A DNA stretch of 64,000 nucleotides from Pseudoxanthomonas sp. X-1 (GTDB taxonomy: Bacteria; Pseudomonadota; Gammaproteobacteria; Xanthomonadales; Xanthomonadaceae): the NCBI RefSeq assembly GCF_020042665.1, contig NZ_CP083376.1:3136001-3200000 (forward strand), written 5' to 3'. Below are positions 44,108 through 54,121 of the stretch, one piece after another. The notes beneath the pieces are model-generated. The model worked only from the letters and a program-made list of their open reading frames with translations, did not search any database and was not told the DNA's origin. The translations under genes were made by a program, and so were the position numbers. Within the stretch, counting starts at the first letter, position 1. The number at the start of each line of letters is the position of its first letter.

Positions 44108-45133
44108 TCAGCCTCCGATCAGGAACATCTCCACGCGCCTGCGCGGCGGCTGGACCGGCTCACCGCGCAGTTCGCTGTAACGGTCGGCGCGGCGCGACCA
44201 CAGGCCGGCCAGCCGTTCGGCCAGTGGCAGCTCGCCCTGCGCCAGGCTCGGGCGCAGGTCGGTGGAGGCCCCGGAAAACAGGCAGGTATACAGGCGGCCG
44301 TCGGCAGACACGCGCGCACGCTGGCAATCGCCGCAGAACGGCGTGCTGACCGAGGACACGAAGCCGATCTCGCCGCCGCCATCGTCGAAGGCGTGGCGCA
44401 CCGCGACTTCGCCGCGGTAGTGCGCATCCAGCGCATGCAGCGGCCAGCGCGCGTGGATCGCGTCGCGCAGCTCGCGTGAGGTCACCACCTGCGTCGCGCG
44501 CCAGTCGTTGCAGGTGCCCACGTCCATGAATTCGATGAAGCGCAGCACGTGGCCGCTGCCACGGAAGTGTTCGACCAGCGGCAGCACCTGGTCCTCGTTG
44601 ACGCCGCGCTGGACCACGCAGTTGAGCTTGAGGCTGGCGAAACCCGCGGCCTGTGCCGCGTCGATGCCGCGCAGCACCGTGGAAATGTCGCCGCGTCCGC
44701 CGGACATCTGCGCGAAGCGCTGTGGGTCCAGCGCGTCCAGGCTGACCGTGATGCGCTGCAGGCCGGCATCACGCAGCGCCTGCGCGTGGCGCGCCAACAG
44801 CGCACCGTTGGTGGTCAGCGCCAAGTCGTCGATGCCCGGAATGTTCGCCAGACGCGCGATCAGCAGCGGCAGGTCCTTGCGCAGCAGCGGCTCGCCGCCG
44901 GTGATGCGCAGCTTGTTCACGCCCACCCGCGCAAAGCCGCGCACCAGCGTCTCGATCTGGTCGAAGGACAGGCGCGAGGCCGCGTCCAGCCCGTAATCGT
45001 CGGGCACCTTGTCGGCCGGCATGCAATAGCCGCAACGGAAGTTGCAGGCCTCGATCACCGACAGGCGCAGGTCGCGCAGCGGCCGGCCGCGCTGGTCCAG
45101 CGGCAGTTCCGGCGTGCGTGGCAGGGCGTTCAT
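44108..45133 (-). CDS. moaA: GTP 3',8-cyclase
   Basis: 341 residues. Radical-SAM cysteines C30, C34, C37 (CNFRCGYCMP); the second cluster is bound by the cysteines in TPFCGDCQRARVSADG and YTCLF. The C-terminal GG, needed for activity, is present (FLIGG). It catalyses the first step of molybdenum cofactor synthesis from GTP. Confidence 0.96.
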   Translation of the reverse strand: MNALPRTPELPLDQRGRPLRDLRLSVIEACNFRCGYCMPADKVPDDYGLDAASRLSFDQIETLVRGFARVGVNKLRITGGEPLLRKDLPLLIARLANIPGIDDLALTTNGALLARHAQALRDAGLQRITVSLDALDPQRFAQMSGGRGDISTVLRGIDAAQAAGFASLKLNCVVQRGVNEDQVLPLVEHFRGSGHVLRFIEFMDVGTCNDWRATQVVTSRELRDAIHARWPLHALDAHYRGEVAVRHAFDDGGGEIGFVSSVSTPFCGDCQRARVSADGRLYTCLFSGASTDLRPSLAQGELPLAERLAGLWSRRADRYSELRGEPVQPPRRRVEMFLIGG

Positions 45134-45134
45134 G

Positions 45135-45890
45135 TCAGGACGGCAGGGGGCCTGGGATCGGGTCGGGTAACGCTAGCACCTGCCCGGGCAAGGCGACGCG
45201 ATGGCCGCGCCCGGCCAGGGCGCGCGCGTCCTCGGCGCTGGCGTGGTGGTAGAGCACGCAGCGCGCCAGCAGCGCGCGCGGGTACTCGCGCTCGAGATCC
45301 TCGATGCCGCTGTGCGAGGGATTGCCGTGCAGCGCGCAGTCGTGGGCGATCACTTCGCCGGCGTCGGCGTACTGTGCCAGCATCTCCGGGATCGGCCGGG
45401 TGTCGCCGGTCCACACCAGCGCGCCGGGCAGGCGCAGGCCGAAGGCCGTCTGCGGCCAGTGGTGGCGCACCGGGAACGCCTCCAGCCGCACCCCGTCGTG
45501 CCAGAACGCCTCGCCCACCGGCACCAGGCGGAAGGCGTCCCAGAAGTTCGCCCCACCCTCGGCCAGCACGTTGGGATACTCGGCCACCCGCTGGTGCAGC
45601 AGCGGCACGATCGGCGCGGGCACGTACAGCCGCACCTGCCCGCGCCGTGCCGGGTCGAAGTAGGCGCTGCCGAACAGGCGCTCCAACCCGCCGACATGGT
45701 CCAGGTGCGTATGGGTGATGAACACCGCCGACGGCGCCTGCCCGTACTGGCGGATGAAGGCGTCCAGGCCCTCGCTGCCGCAGTCGATGGTCAGCCACGG
45801 CGCGCCGTCGCGCTCGAGGGTCGCCATCGCCGAGCCCAGCTCGACCGCCGAGGCATTGCCCACGCCCTGGAAACGCAGCGACCAGTTCAT
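45135..45890 (-). CDS. metallo-beta-lactamase fold hydrolase
   Basis: 251 residues from the ATG at 45890. Metal ligands THTHLDH (H60, H62, D64, H65); later GDTRPIPEML and DCALHGNPSHSG resemble RNase Z/PhnP-type phosphodiesterases. The stop ends one base before the moaA start, so the two are coupled, although a role in Moco synthesis is not known. The substrate may be a cyclic nucleotide or RNA; I cannot decide. Confidence 0.88.
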   Translation of the reverse strand: MNWSLRFQGVGNASAVELGSAMATLERDGAPWLTIDCGSEGLDAFIRQYGQAPSAVFITHTHLDHVGGLERLFGSAYFDPARRGQVRLYVPAPIVPLLHQRVAEYPNVLAEGGANFWDAFRLVPVGEAFWHDGVRLEAFPVRHHWPQTAFGLRLPGALVWTGDTRPIPEMLAQYADAGEVIAHDCALHGNPSHSGIEDLEREYPRALLARCVLYHHASAEDARALAGRGHRVALPGQVLALPDPIPGPLPS

Positions 45891-45898
45891 GCGGACCC

Positions 45899-46648
45899 TC
45901 AGAAACCCCGTTCCCACGCGCGGTCGTAGGCCTTGCGCAGGCGCGCGAAGTCCTCTTCCACCTGCGGCCGGTCGCGGTCTCCGCGCAGCTTCATCAGCGA
46001 GCGCAGCAGCCGCGCCAGGTTGGCCTCGCGCCAGCGCGTGGCCGGGATGCGCAGCACCCCACGGTCGAAATCGATCAGCCAGCCGTGGCCCTGCGCGTCG
46101 AACAGGATGTTGTGCGCGTTGAGGTCGGCGTGGTCCAGCCCGGCCCGGTGGAAGCGCGCGATCAGGTGCCCGGTCTCTTCCAGTGGCGCGGCTTGCCCGC
46201 CGGCCTGGTAGCGGTCGGCCAGCGAGCGCACATCGGCCAGGCGTTCCATCAGGATCGCCGCGCGGTAGGTCGCGCCCTGGCGCAGGTAGCTGGCCACGAA
46301 CGGCTGCGGCACCGGCAGGCGCAGGCGGTGCAACGCGCGGGTCAGGCGGAACTCGGCGAAACTGCGCGTGCGGTTGGCGCCGCGCCACAGGTAGCGATCG
46401 CTGCTGACGCTGGCCGCCAGGCCGCCGCGCCGGTACTGGCGCAGCAGGCTCTGCCCGAACGGCGCGTCGACGAACCAGGCCCCGCCGCGCCCGCCGCTGT
46501 CCACCGGCCGGGCGCGGTCGCCCCAGTGCGCGGGGTTCAGCCATTCGGGCTGCGCTTGCCGCAGGCGCTGGCGGTCGAACAGAATCGCGCCGTCGCCGCG
46601 CGCATCGCGGTACGGCATCAGCACTTCCGTCGCGTCAAAAGCGGCCAT
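45899..46648 (-). CDS. kdkA: 3-deoxy-D-manno-octulosonic acid kinase
   Basis: 249 residues. Catalytic loop [11 protein letters not shown] (172-182) with D175 and N180, metal-binding LIDFDRG (191-197). The N-terminal [19 protein letters not shown] matches KdkA. It phosphorylates Kdo on lipid A in organisms with one phosphorylated Kdo (Haemophilus, Xanthomonas). Divergent from a GT9 transferase. Confidence 0.93.
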   Translation of the reverse strand: MAAFDATEVLMPYRDARGDGAILFDRQRLRQAQPEWLNPAHWGDRARPVDSGGRGGAWFVDAPFGQSLLRQYRRGGLAASVSSDRYLWRGANRTRSFAEFRLTRALHRLRLPVPQPFVASYLRQGATYRAAILMERLADVRSLADRYQAGGQAAPLEETGHLIARFHRAGLDHADLNAHNILFDAQGHGWLIDFDRGVLRIPATRWREANLARLLRSLMKLRGDRDRPQVEEDFARLRKAYDRAWERGF

Positions 46649-46666
46649 CGCGCGAGTCTAACAATT

Positions 46667-47710
46667 TTGTCCAACGCCCCTGAGTCCCTGTGCCTGCTGC
46701 GCCTGTCCGCCCTGGGCGATGTCACCCACGTGGTGCCGCTGGTGCGCACGCTGCAGCGCGCCTGGCCGCAGCTGACGCTGGACTGGATCATCGATGGCGG
46801 CGGGCGCAAGCTGCTCGACGGCCTGCCGGGGGTGCGCTTCCACGTGTACGACAAGAAGACCGGGCTGGCCGGCATGCGCGCCCTGCGCGCCACCCTGCCC
46901 GGCCGCTTCGAGGTGCTGCTGCAGATGCAGGTCGCGCTGCGCGCCAACGTGCTGTCGGCCTTCGTCCCGGCCCGCCGCCGCATCGGCTACGACCGCAGCC
47001 GCTCCAAGGACCTGCACGGCCTGTTCGTCAACGAGCGCATCGCCGACCGCCCGGGGATCCATGTGCTGGACGCCATCGGCAGCTTCTGCGAACCGCTGGG
47101 CCTGCGCCAGGACGTGGTGACCTGGGACCTGCCGGTCCCGCCCGAGGCCTGGGAGTGGGCGCGCGCGCAATGGCCCGACGATGGCCGGCGCGTGCTGATG
47201 ATCTCGCCCTGTTCCAGCCACGCGCGCCGCAACTGGTACGCCGATCGTCATGCCGCGCTGGCCGACCACGCCATCGCCCAGGGCTGGCGCGTGGTGCTGT
47301 GCGGCGGGCGCAGCGCGCTGGAACGGCAGACCGCCGACGCCATCGCCGCGCAGATGCGCGGGCCGGCGCTGGACCTGGTCGGCAAGGACACGCTCAAGCA
47401 GCTGCCCGCGCTGCTGGCCCGCGCCGACCTGGTGGTCACGCCCGACTCGGGGCCGATGCATATCGCCAATGCCATGGGCACCAAGGTGCTGGGCCTGCAT
47501 GCGGCCAGCAACCCGCTGCGCAGCGGGCCGTACTCGGATGTGCGCTATTGCGTGGACCGCTACGACGATGCCGCGCGGCGCTTCCTGCACAAGCCGGCGA
47601 GCGAACTGAAGTGGGGCACCAAGATCGAGTTCGACGAGGTGATGGCGCTGATCACCGTGGACGACGCCATCGCCGCGTTCGAGCGCTACCGCGCCGACAC
47701 GTCGAACTGA
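46667..47710 (+). CDS. glycosyltransferase family 9 (heptosyltransferase-like)
   Basis: 347 residues. The best start is a TTG at 46667 (next residues SNAPESLCLLRLSALGDV), because there is no ATG before the LSALGDV N-terminal motif. PDSGPMHIANAMGTKVLGLH is the GT9 nucleotide-sugar site, and CGGRSALERQ also fits. It probably adds a heptose or related sugar to the LPS core, consistent with kdkA next door. Divergent from kdkA with 18 bases between starts. Confidence 0.88.
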   Translation: MSNAPESLCLLRLSALGDVTHVVPLVRTLQRAWPQLTLDWIIDGGGRKLLDGLPGVRFHVYDKKTGLAGMRALRATLPGRFEVLLQMQVALRANVLSAFVPARRRIGYDRSRSKDLHGLFVNERIADRPGIHVLDAIGSFCEPLGLRQDVVTWDLPVPPEAWEWARAQWPDDGRRVLMISPCSSHARRNWYADRHAALADHAIAQGWRVVLCGGRSALERQTADAIAAQMRGPALDLVGKDTLKQLPALLARADLVVTPDSGPMHIANAMGTKVLGLHAASNPLRSGPYSDVRYCVDRYDDAARRFLHKPASELKWGTKIEFDEVMALITVDDAIAAFERYRADTSN

Positions 47711-47767
47711 GCCTGGAGAACGAAAGGTCCGCCTTGGCGTTCCTTTCGCTCGCCCTCGCCCGGCGCG

Positions 47768-48175
47768 TCAGGGCGCGGCGCCGGTGCCGTAGTCCTCGTA
47801 GGACTTCTCCTCGACGTAGGCCGAGCCCAGCGCCAGGTTGATGTCCTTCTTGATCCGCGCGCGCGTGTCGTTCTCGAAATACACGCTGCGTGCCAGGCGG
47901 ATGAACTCCTCGTCGAAGGCCTGCGCCTTCTCCTTGAGCCGGATGTCGTCCTCGATCACCCACAGCCGCTCGTTGACCGCCTTGAGCTCGGCGCGCAGGC
48001 GGGCGATGTCCTGCACCGCGGCCGGATGCGCCATCCAGGTCTGCTCCAGCGCCGAGAGCTCCTTGCGCACGTTGGCCAGCTTGGCCGCATCGGTCATGCG
48101 CTCGGACTTGATCTGCAGGATCGAGATCTTGTCCAGCAGCTCGCCGAAGGAGACGGGAGTGAGGATTTCGGACAT
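47768..48175 (-). CDS. DUF6165 family protein
   Basis: 135 residues from the ATG at 48175. Nearly all helical, charged, with a coiled-coil character (DKISILQIKSERMTDAAKL; AELKAVNERLWVIEDDIRL). No signal or membrane segment. Known only as a conserved family of unknown function, often beside LPS-glycosyltransferase genes, as here, convergent with the GT9 gene. Confidence 0.85.
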   Translation of the reverse strand: MSEILTPVSFGELLDKISILQIKSERMTDAAKLANVRKELSALEQTWMAHPAAVQDIARLRAELKAVNERLWVIEDDIRLKEKAQAFDEEFIRLARSVYFENDTRARIKKDINLALGSAYVEEKSYEDYGTGAAP

Positions 48176-48252
48176 GGCGCACCATCGCGATGAAAGGGCG
48201 CCAGTGTACCGGCGCGGCCGGGGGCGCGAGCCGGTGCGCGACGGGCCCAAAT

Positions 48253-48279
48253 GCAGACGGCCCCAACGGGGCCGTCTGC
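48253..48279 (-). terminator. terminator-like hairpin after tRNA-Ser(CGA)
   Basis: Perfect 12-bp stem gcagacggcccc with an aac loop (48253-48279). On the minus strand only ATTT follows, so termination may be incomplete. Confidence 0.65.
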
Positions 48280-48285
48280 GAAACA

Positions 48286-48375
<90 letters not shown>

Positions 48376-48582
48376 GGGTGTCGCACCGCCTGGCGGCGGT
48401 CCCGGGGTCGATCCGGGGTTGCGCATGATACGGGCCGCGCGGGCCCGGGACAAGCACCGCGCGGAGGGCGCCGCTGGCGCGAACGCGTCCACGACGCCGG
48501 CGCATCGTGCGCTTGTCCCCTGTCCGCTTCGACGCGATCATGGCGTTCGTTTTCCAGTACAACCCGGGACGCCAGGCGCCAC

Positions 48583-49287
48583 ATGATCGAGTTCGGACAC
48601 CTCAGCCACGTCGGCCTGCGGCGCGCCCTGAACGAAGACACCTATCACGGCGACAGCGCGCTCGGTCTGTGGCTGGTCGCCGATGGCATGGGCGGGCACG
48701 CCTGCGGTGAAGTCGCCAGCGCCCTGGCGCGCGAGACCATCGTGCGCGAGATCCGCGCCGGCACCGCGCTGGGCCAGGCGATCCGCGTGGCCGACGAGGA
48801 GATCATCCGCGCCTCGCGCCGGCGCAACGACTCGCTGCCGATGGGCACCACCGTGGTCGCCGCGCGCGTGCAGGGCGACCGCTTCGAAGTGGCCTGGGTC
48901 GGCGACAGCCGCGCCTACCTGTGGCGAGATGGCCAGCTGGCCCAGCTCAGCCAGGACCACAGCTACGTGCAGGAACTGATCGCCCAGGGCGCCCTGACCA
49001 GCGAGCAGGCGCGCTCGCACCCGCATCGCAACGTGGTCACCCAGGCGCTGGGCGTCACCGACCCGGCGCAGCTCAACGTCGAGACGCTGACCGGCGAGTT
49101 CCGCCCCGGCATGCAGCTGCTGCTGTGCAGCGATGGCCTGACCGAGGAAGTGGACGACCGCGGCATCGCCGCGATCCTGCGCCAGGACGACTGCAGCGCG
49201 CAGGAAAGCGTAGACGCGCTGATCGCGGCGGCGCTCGACGGCGGCGGCTCGGACAACGTCACCGCGATCCTGGTGCGCTGCAGCTGA
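48583..49287 (+). CDS. PP2C family serine/threonine phosphatase
   Basis: 234 residues. Metal-binding NEDT (17-20), VADGMGGH (32-39), AWVGDSRAYL and SDNVTAI motifs are all present, so it should be active. Bacterial enzymes of this type often antagonise Hanks kinases or control type VI secretion; no kinase gene is next to it. No membrane segment. Confidence 0.94.
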   Translation: MIEFGHLSHVGLRRALNEDTYHGDSALGLWLVADGMGGHACGEVASALARETIVREIRAGTALGQAIRVADEEIIRASRRRNDSLPMGTTVVAARVQGDRFEVAWVGDSRAYLWRDGQLAQLSQDHSYVQELIAQGALTSEQARSHPHRNVVTQALGVTDPAQLNVETLTGEFRPGMQLLLCSDGLTEEVDDRGIAAILRQDDCSAQESVDALIAAALDGGGSDNVTAILVRCS

Positions 49288-49440
49288 TCGGGGGCGAAGC
49301 AGCAGTGCCGACCGCAGGGCGCTGCTGACTTCGGGCGCCTCGCCGTGGGCGCGGAGCCGGCTCAGGAAGTGCCCTCTCCACCCCACCTGGCAGGCCGCGG
49401 CTGCGCATTTCGCGCCGCCCACCCACCTACCCATCGCTGC

Positions 49441-49550
49441 CATTCCGGCGAACGCGGGAATCCAGGGGCTTTCACCTGCAGCGCTAAAGGCGCTGGATGG
49501 TCAGACATGCGTCTGCCAAGGAGCACTTCCCGCTTTCGCGGGAATGACGG
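49441..49550 (-). repeat. dispersed repeat, second family, copy 2
   Basis: Minus strand: cccgcgaaagcgggaagtgc, then ggcagacgcatgtctgacca and tccagcgcc, matching 19399-19488. On the + strand the end is cattccggcgaacgcgggaa, a broken cccgcg-type palindrome. The rest of the 360-base gap 49288-49647 shows no gene. Confidence 0.65.
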
Positions 49551-49647
49551 AAGCGGTTGGCCCTTCTCAGGGTTTCGCCCTCTCGATGCCGGGGCTTGCA
49601 GGCCCGCCTCGGGTCATTCGCGCCGTGCCCGGGCCTCACAGCACCCG

Positions 49648-50403
49648 TCAGGCGACTGCGGCGGCCTCGGTGTTGGCCGGTGCCGGCGGCGCTTCGACCA
49701 GGTCCCACAGGCAGGGCCCGCCCGCCTTGGCGCGGAGCTTCTCCAGGCGCTTGGCATGGGCTTCCAGCTCGCCGGCGGTCGGCAGCACGCGCGCGCGCAG
49801 GCCGACGTTGCTGACATCGAAGGCGTAGACCACCGGCGCGGCGTGGCCGCCGGCCTCGTCGAAGCCGCCGAAGCCGATTTCCTCCTGGCCCGAGGTCAGC
49901 GCGATGTAGACATCGGCCAGGATCTGCGCATCGAGCAGGCCGCCGTGCAGGTGGCGGTGGGTGTTGTCCACGCCCAGGCGCTTGCACAGCGCGTCGAGCG
50001 AGTTGCGCTGGCCCGGGTAACGCTCGCGCGCCATGGCCAGGGTGTCGACCACGGTGCAATAGTCGGTGAAGCGGCCGTACTGCGGGCCGAGCCGCGCCAG
50101 CTCACTGTCCAGGAAGCCCACGTCGAACGAGGCGTTGTGGATGATCACCTCGGCGCCGCGCACGTAGTCCAGGAACTCCTCGACGATCTCCTCGAACGCC
50201 GGCTTGTCGGCCAGGAACTCCAGCGTCAGCCCGGTCACTTCCTGGGCGCCGGGTTCGAACTCGCAGTCCGGCCTGAGGTACTTGTGGAAGTTGTTGCCGC
50301 TGGGGCGGCGCTCGACCAGCTCGACCGCGCCGATCTCGACGACGCGGTTGCCCTTCTTCCATTCCAGGCCGGTGGTTTCGGTGTCCAGGATGATCTGGCG
50401 CAT
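49648..50403 (-). CDS. dnaQ: DNA polymerase III subunit epsilon
   Basis: 251 residues. Exo I DTETTGL (D7, E9), Exo II HNASFDVGFLD, Exo III HRHLHGGLLDAQILADVY. The C-terminal 60 residues would bind the alpha subunit. 3'-5' proofreading exonuclease. Downstream of rnhA and a GNAT gene, on one strand. Confidence 0.96.
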   Translation of the reverse strand: MRQIILDTETTGLEWKKGNRVVEIGAVELVERRPSGNNFHKYLRPDCEFEPGAQEVTGLTLEFLADKPAFEEIVEEFLDYVRGAEVIIHNASFDVGFLDSELARLGPQYGRFTDYCTVVDTLAMARERYPGQRNSLDALCKRLGVDNTHRHLHGGLLDAQILADVYIALTSGQEEIGFGGFDEAGGHAAPVVYAFDVSNVGLRARVLPTAGELEAHAKRLEKLRAKAGGPCLWDLVEAPPAPANTEAAAVA

Positions 50404-50406
50404 GGC

Positions 50407-50955
50407 CTAGCGGTCCTCGTGCAGCGTGATGGAGAACTGCCGCAGCGGATGGTCCAGGCCGGGCAGCTGGGCCATTGTCTCAAACACGAAGCCCAGGCGG
50501 TCCATCACCGTCAGCGAGGCGGTGTTGGTGGGATTGACCAGCGCCAGCACGCGCGGCAGGCGCAGCACGTCGCGCGCGTGATCCAGCACCGCGCGCGCGG
50601 CCTCGGTGGCGTAGCCCTTGCCGCGCCCCTCGGGCAGCAGCGCATAGCCCAGGTCCGGCGCGGGCAGACATTCGCGCGTGACCAGGCCGGCCTGGCCGAT
50701 GTCGCGGCCGCTCGCGGTTTCCACCACCCGGCACAGGCCCAGGCCGTTGGCGGCGCGATACGCCAGCGGCCCGCGCCGCACCGCCTCGCGCGCCGTGGCC
50801 AGGTCGCGCACGCCGGCGTCGCGGACCTGGGCGATGAAGTCGGCATCGTTGAGCACCGCCAGCATCAGCGCCGCGTCGCGCTCGCTGTCGGTGGGCAGGT
50901 GCAGGGTCAGGCGCGCGCTGCGCAGCTCCGTCTGTCCGGGCGCCGGGGCACTCAC
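50407..50955 (-). CDS. GNAT family N-acetyltransferase (RimJ-like)
   Basis: 182 residues from a GTG at 50955 overlapping the rnhA stop (GTGA). The acetyl-CoA motif is [22 protein letters not shown], followed by [18 protein letters not shown]. The substrate is unknown; the form [17 protein letters not shown] fits RimJ/L-type acetyltransferases. Confidence 0.9.
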   Translation of the reverse strand: MSAPAPGQTELRSARLTLHLPTDSERDAALMLAVLNDADFIAQVRDAGVRDLATAREAVRRGPLAYRAANGLGLCRVVETASGRDIGQAGLVTRECLPAPDLGYALLPEGRGKGYATEAARAVLDHARDVLRLPRVLALVNPTNTASLTVMDRLGFVFETMAQLPGLDHPLRQFSITLHEDR

Positions 50956-51401
50956 GCGGCGGCGCCGTCGCGCACGGCGATGGCGGCATTGCGCGCCAGG
51001 ATGTCCACGCGCTCATTATCGGCGTCGCCCGAATGGCCCTTCACCCAGCGCCAGTCGATCCGATGGCGCTGCGTGGCGGCGTGCAGGCGCTCCCACAGCT
51101 CGCGGTTCTTGACCGCGCCGCCGGCGGCGGTCTTCCACTGCTTGCGGATCCAACCGGGCATCCATTCGGTGATGCCCTGGCGCACGTACTGCGAGTCGGT
51201 GATCAGGATCACCTCGCAAGGCTCAGTCAGCGCTTCCAGCGCCATGATCGCGGCCATCAGCTCCATGCGGTTGTTGGTGGTATGCGCCTCGCCGCCGAAC
51301 AGCTCGCGCTCGATGCGGCCGTAGCGCAGCAGCGCGGCCCAGCCGCCGGGCCCGGGATTGCCCAGGCAGGAGCCGTCGGAATGGATGGTGATCTGTTTCA
51401 T
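50952..51401 (-). CDS. rnhA: ribonuclease HI
   Basis: 149 residues. Catalytic D9 ([11 protein letters not shown]), E47 (NRMELMAA), D69 (TDSQYV) and a terminal D in [17 protein letters not shown]. Removes RNA from RNA:DNA hybrids. rnhA and dnaQ flank the GNAT gene in one transcript. Confidence 0.97.
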   Translation of the reverse strand: MKQITIHSDGSCLGNPGPGGWAALLRYGRIERELFGGEAHTTNNRMELMAAIMALEALTEPCEVILITDSQYVRQGITEWMPGWIRKQWKTAAGGAVKNRELWERLHAATQRHRIDWRWVKGHSGDADNERVDILARNAAIAVRDGAAA

Positions 51402-51417
51402 GGAACTCCGCGCAGGG

Positions 51418-52053
51418 TCAGGCCGGCACCGCGCCGGGCTGCCATCGCGGCGGCCGGGCGGGCGAGAGGATCAGGTCGGGGCCGCGCTTGTCGGCCTGCA
51501 GCAGGCACACCGCCCGCATCATGTCCGGCGCGCGGCCATCGTTGCGCCAGGCTGGCCCCAGCCACTGCGGGGGATGGGCCTCGCAGTCCAGGCCGGCCTG
51601 CTGCAGCAGCCGGCGCCAGCGGCCGGGACCGCGCACGGACAGCCCGGTGCGGCGCCAGCGCAGGCGATAGGGGCTGACCGGATTGAGCGCGAACAGCCAC
51701 AGCCGGCCGCCCGGCTCGAGCACGCGCGCGCATTCGGCCAGCACGCTGCGCGCGCCGTTCTCCGGTACGTGCTGCACCACCACCGCGCTGAAGCTGTCCG
51801 AGGCCAGCGGCAGGCTGTGCCCGCAGCGCAGCGGCCCGTCGAAGCCGCCGCCATGGGCCTCCAGCGCCAGCCCGGCGGCGACCACCGACACGCCGGCCCC
51901 GGCGCCGGGATGCAGCCACAGCGTGGGCGCGGCGGCCTTGGCGGCCAGCAGGGAGGCAATCGGCGGCTGTTCAGCCGCCAGCAGGCGCTGACCATCCGCA
52001 GTCCCGAACCACGCCAGGGGCTCGGGTTGACGTTGGGAGGCGGCGGCAGGCAT
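51418..52053 (-). CDS. SAM-dependent methyltransferase
   Basis: 211 residues. The Rossmann-type core is reduced: [18 protein letters not shown] replaces the usual glycine loop, then [14 protein letters not shown] and [20 protein letters not shown]. The gene adjoins rnhA and lies divergent to gloB. In this family it is often annotated as a methyltransferase beside gloB-rnhA; target unknown. Confidence 0.82.
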   Translation of the reverse strand: MPAAASQRQPEPLAWFGTADGQRLLAAEQPPIASLLAAKAAAPTLWLHPGAGAGVSVVAAGLALEAHGGGFDGPLRCGHSLPLASDSFSAVVVQHVPENGARSVLAECARVLEPGGRLWLFALNPVSPYRLRWRRTGLSVRGPGRWRRLLQQAGLDCEAHPPQWLGPAWRNDGRAPDMMRAVCLLQADKRGPDLILSPARPPRWQPGAVPA

Positions 52054-52100
52054 GGTCGGGGATTGTAGAGGACGCCCCCGCGTCTGCCGACCGATTCACG

Positions 52101-52877
52101 ATGCCAAGCCTCACCGCGCTGCGCGCCTTCGACGACAACTACATCTGGGCGCTGGCCGGCGACGCCGGGCAGGCGCTGATCGTCGACCCGGGCCAGGCCG
52201 CGCCGGTGCTGGAGGCCGCCGCGCAAGGCCTGGCGCCCGCCGCGATCCTGCTCACCCATCACCACGACGACCATATCGGCGGGGTGCCCGAACTGATGGC
52301 GCGCTGGCCCGGGCTGCCGGTGATCGCCGCCGACGATGACCGCATCGTCACCGCCACCCACCGGGTGCGCGACGGCGAGACCTTCGAGGCCGCGGGCATG
52401 GCGTTCCAAGCCCTGTTCGTGCCCGGGCACACCCGCAGCCACGTCGCCTTCCATCGGCTGGCGCCGGGCGGCGAACTGTTCAGCGGCGATACCTTGTTCA
52501 GTCTGGGCTGCGGGCGGCTGTTCGAGGGCACGCCGGCGCAGATGCTGGCCTCGCTCGACCGGCTCGCCGGCCTGCCCGGCGACACGCCGGTGTGCTGCGG
52601 CCATGAGTACACCGCGAGCAACGCGGCGTTCGCGCTGGCGGTGGACCCGGGCAACGCCGCGCTGCGACAGCGCGCCGACCAGGTCGCCGCCCTGCGCGCC
52701 CAGGGCCGGCCGAGCCTGCCGGTCAGCCTGAGCGAGGAACGCGCGACCAACCCGTTCCTGCGCGTGGACGCGGCCGAGGTCGCCCAGGCGGTGGACGCCT
52801 GGCTGGGGCATCGGGCCGGCGACCGGGTGGAGACCTTCGCCGGGCTGCGGCGCTGGAAGGACGGCTTCCGCGCGTGA
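52101..52877 (+). CDS. gloB: hydroxyacylglutathione hydrolase (glyoxalase II)
   Basis: 258 residues. Binuclear metal site [10 protein letters not shown] (52-61), [28 protein letters not shown] and CGHEYT; the C-terminal region ends [11 protein letters not shown]. Hydrolyses lactoylglutathione to lactate. Four-base overlap with mltD, the usual gloB-mltD order. Confidence 0.96.
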   Translation: MPSLTALRAFDDNYIWALAGDAGQALIVDPGQAAPVLEAAAQGLAPAAILLTHHHDDHIGGVPELMARWPGLPVIAADDDRIVTATHRVRDGETFEAAGMAFQALFVPGHTRSHVAFHRLAPGGELFSGDTLFSLGCGRLFEGTPAQMLASLDRLAGLPGDTPVCCGHEYTASNAAFALAVDPGNAALRQRADQVAALRAQGRPSLPVSLSEERATNPFLRVDAAEVAQAVDAWLGHRAGDRVETFAGLRRWKDGFRA

Positions 52878-54061
52878 GGCGGGTGGCGGCCGCGTGCCTG
52901 CTGGCCCTGGCCAGCGGCATCTTTCCGGGCTGGGCGCAGCAGGCGGCCGACCTGCCACCGGGCGGACCCGCCGGGCCCGCACCAGCCGATGCGGACGCCG
53001 AGCCGGTCCAGCAGACCCTGGACGGCGGCGAGATCTTCCGCCAGTTCCGCGAAGGGCTGGCCGAACCCAGCTGTACCGCGCAGGCCAGCGATGCCCAGTA
53101 CCGCCGCAACTTCGCCCATGCGCCGAGCCGGCTGGCCGATCGCGACGACGACATCCTGCCGCTGTTCGGTTACGTGGTCGGCGCGATGCGTCAGGCCAAC
53201 CTGCCGACCGAGTACGCGCTGATCCCCTTCGTCGAAAGCGGCTACCACCCCGGCGCCGCCAACGGTTCGGGCCCGGCGGGGCTGTGGCAGTTCGTCTCGC
53301 TGACCGCGCGCCACCACGGCGTGCGCATGCGCAAGGGCTACGACGGGCGCCTGTCGCCGGTGGAATCGACCCAGGCCGCGGTGCGCTACCTGAAGACCCT
53401 GCACGACATGTTCGGCGGCAACTGGCGCCTGGCGATCATGGCCTACAACGCCGGCGAGAACCGCATCGTGCAGGCGGTGCGCCGCGCGGGCCACGGCACG
53501 GCGATGGAACGGCCCACGACGCTGCCCGGGGTCTCGCGCAACACCGTCGCGTACGTGGACAAGCTGCACGCGCTGGCCTGCGTGCTCGAGGACGCGGGGG
53601 AGCGCCCGGAATGGCTGGCCTCGCTGGCGCGGCCGGTCGCGCACCTGCAGGCCACGGCGCTGCCGGCGGACTACGGCTCGCTCTCGGCCTGGGCCGCGCG
53701 CGAGGGCCGCGATGCCGACCAGATCACCGGGCTCAACCCGGCGGTCTCACGCCTGCGCGGCGGTCTGGGCGGCGAAACCATGTGGGTGCTGGCCGGCCCG
53801 CGCAGCGGCGCACCGTCGGTGGCGTCGGACCTGCGCGCGCTTGGCGGTGGCGATGCCGGCCCCGCAAGCCCCGACCCGATGCCCTCCGGCGCCGCGTCCG
53901 ATCCTCCCGCCACGCACGTGGTCGCGCGCGGCGAGACGCTCTCGGCCATCGCCCGCCGCTACGACGTGCGCACCGCACAGCTGATCCGCTGGAACGCGCT
54001 GGGCAAGCGCGCCCTGATCAAACCGGGCATGGTGCTCAAGCTGGCCGATCCGGCGCGCTGA
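52874..54061 (+). CDS. mltD: membrane-bound lytic murein transglycosylase D-like
   Basis: 395 residues from a GTG overlapping gloB. Signal peptide (1-21, ending GWAQQ), no lipobox. The SLT domain has catalytic E121 in [26 protein letters not shown] context and AYNAGENRI. Only one C-terminal LysM (about 345-390), so it binds peptidoglycan weakly compared with forms carrying several. Cleaves glycan strands with anhydro ends. Confidence 0.93.
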   Translation: MRRVAAACLLALASGIFPGWAQQAADLPPGGPAGPAPADADAEPVQQTLDGGEIFRQFREGLAEPSCTAQASDAQYRRNFAHAPSRLADRDDDILPLFGYVVGAMRQANLPTEYALIPFVESGYHPGAANGSGPAGLWQFVSLTARHHGVRMRKGYDGRLSPVESTQAAVRYLKTLHDMFGGNWRLAIMAYNAGENRIVQAVRRAGHGTAMERPTTLPGVSRNTVAYVDKLHALACVLEDAGERPEWLASLARPVAHLQATALPADYGSLSAWAAREGRDADQITGLNPAVSRLRGGLGGETMWVLAGPRSGAPSVASDLRALGGGDAGPASPDPMPSGAASDPPATHVVARGETLSAIARRYDVRTAQLIRWNALGKRALIKPGMVLKLADPAR

Positions 54062-54121
54062 AACCGCATCGCGGCGCGATGGCAGAATGACGCCTCGTTC
54101 CAGCCAGTCGCGAGAGGCGCA

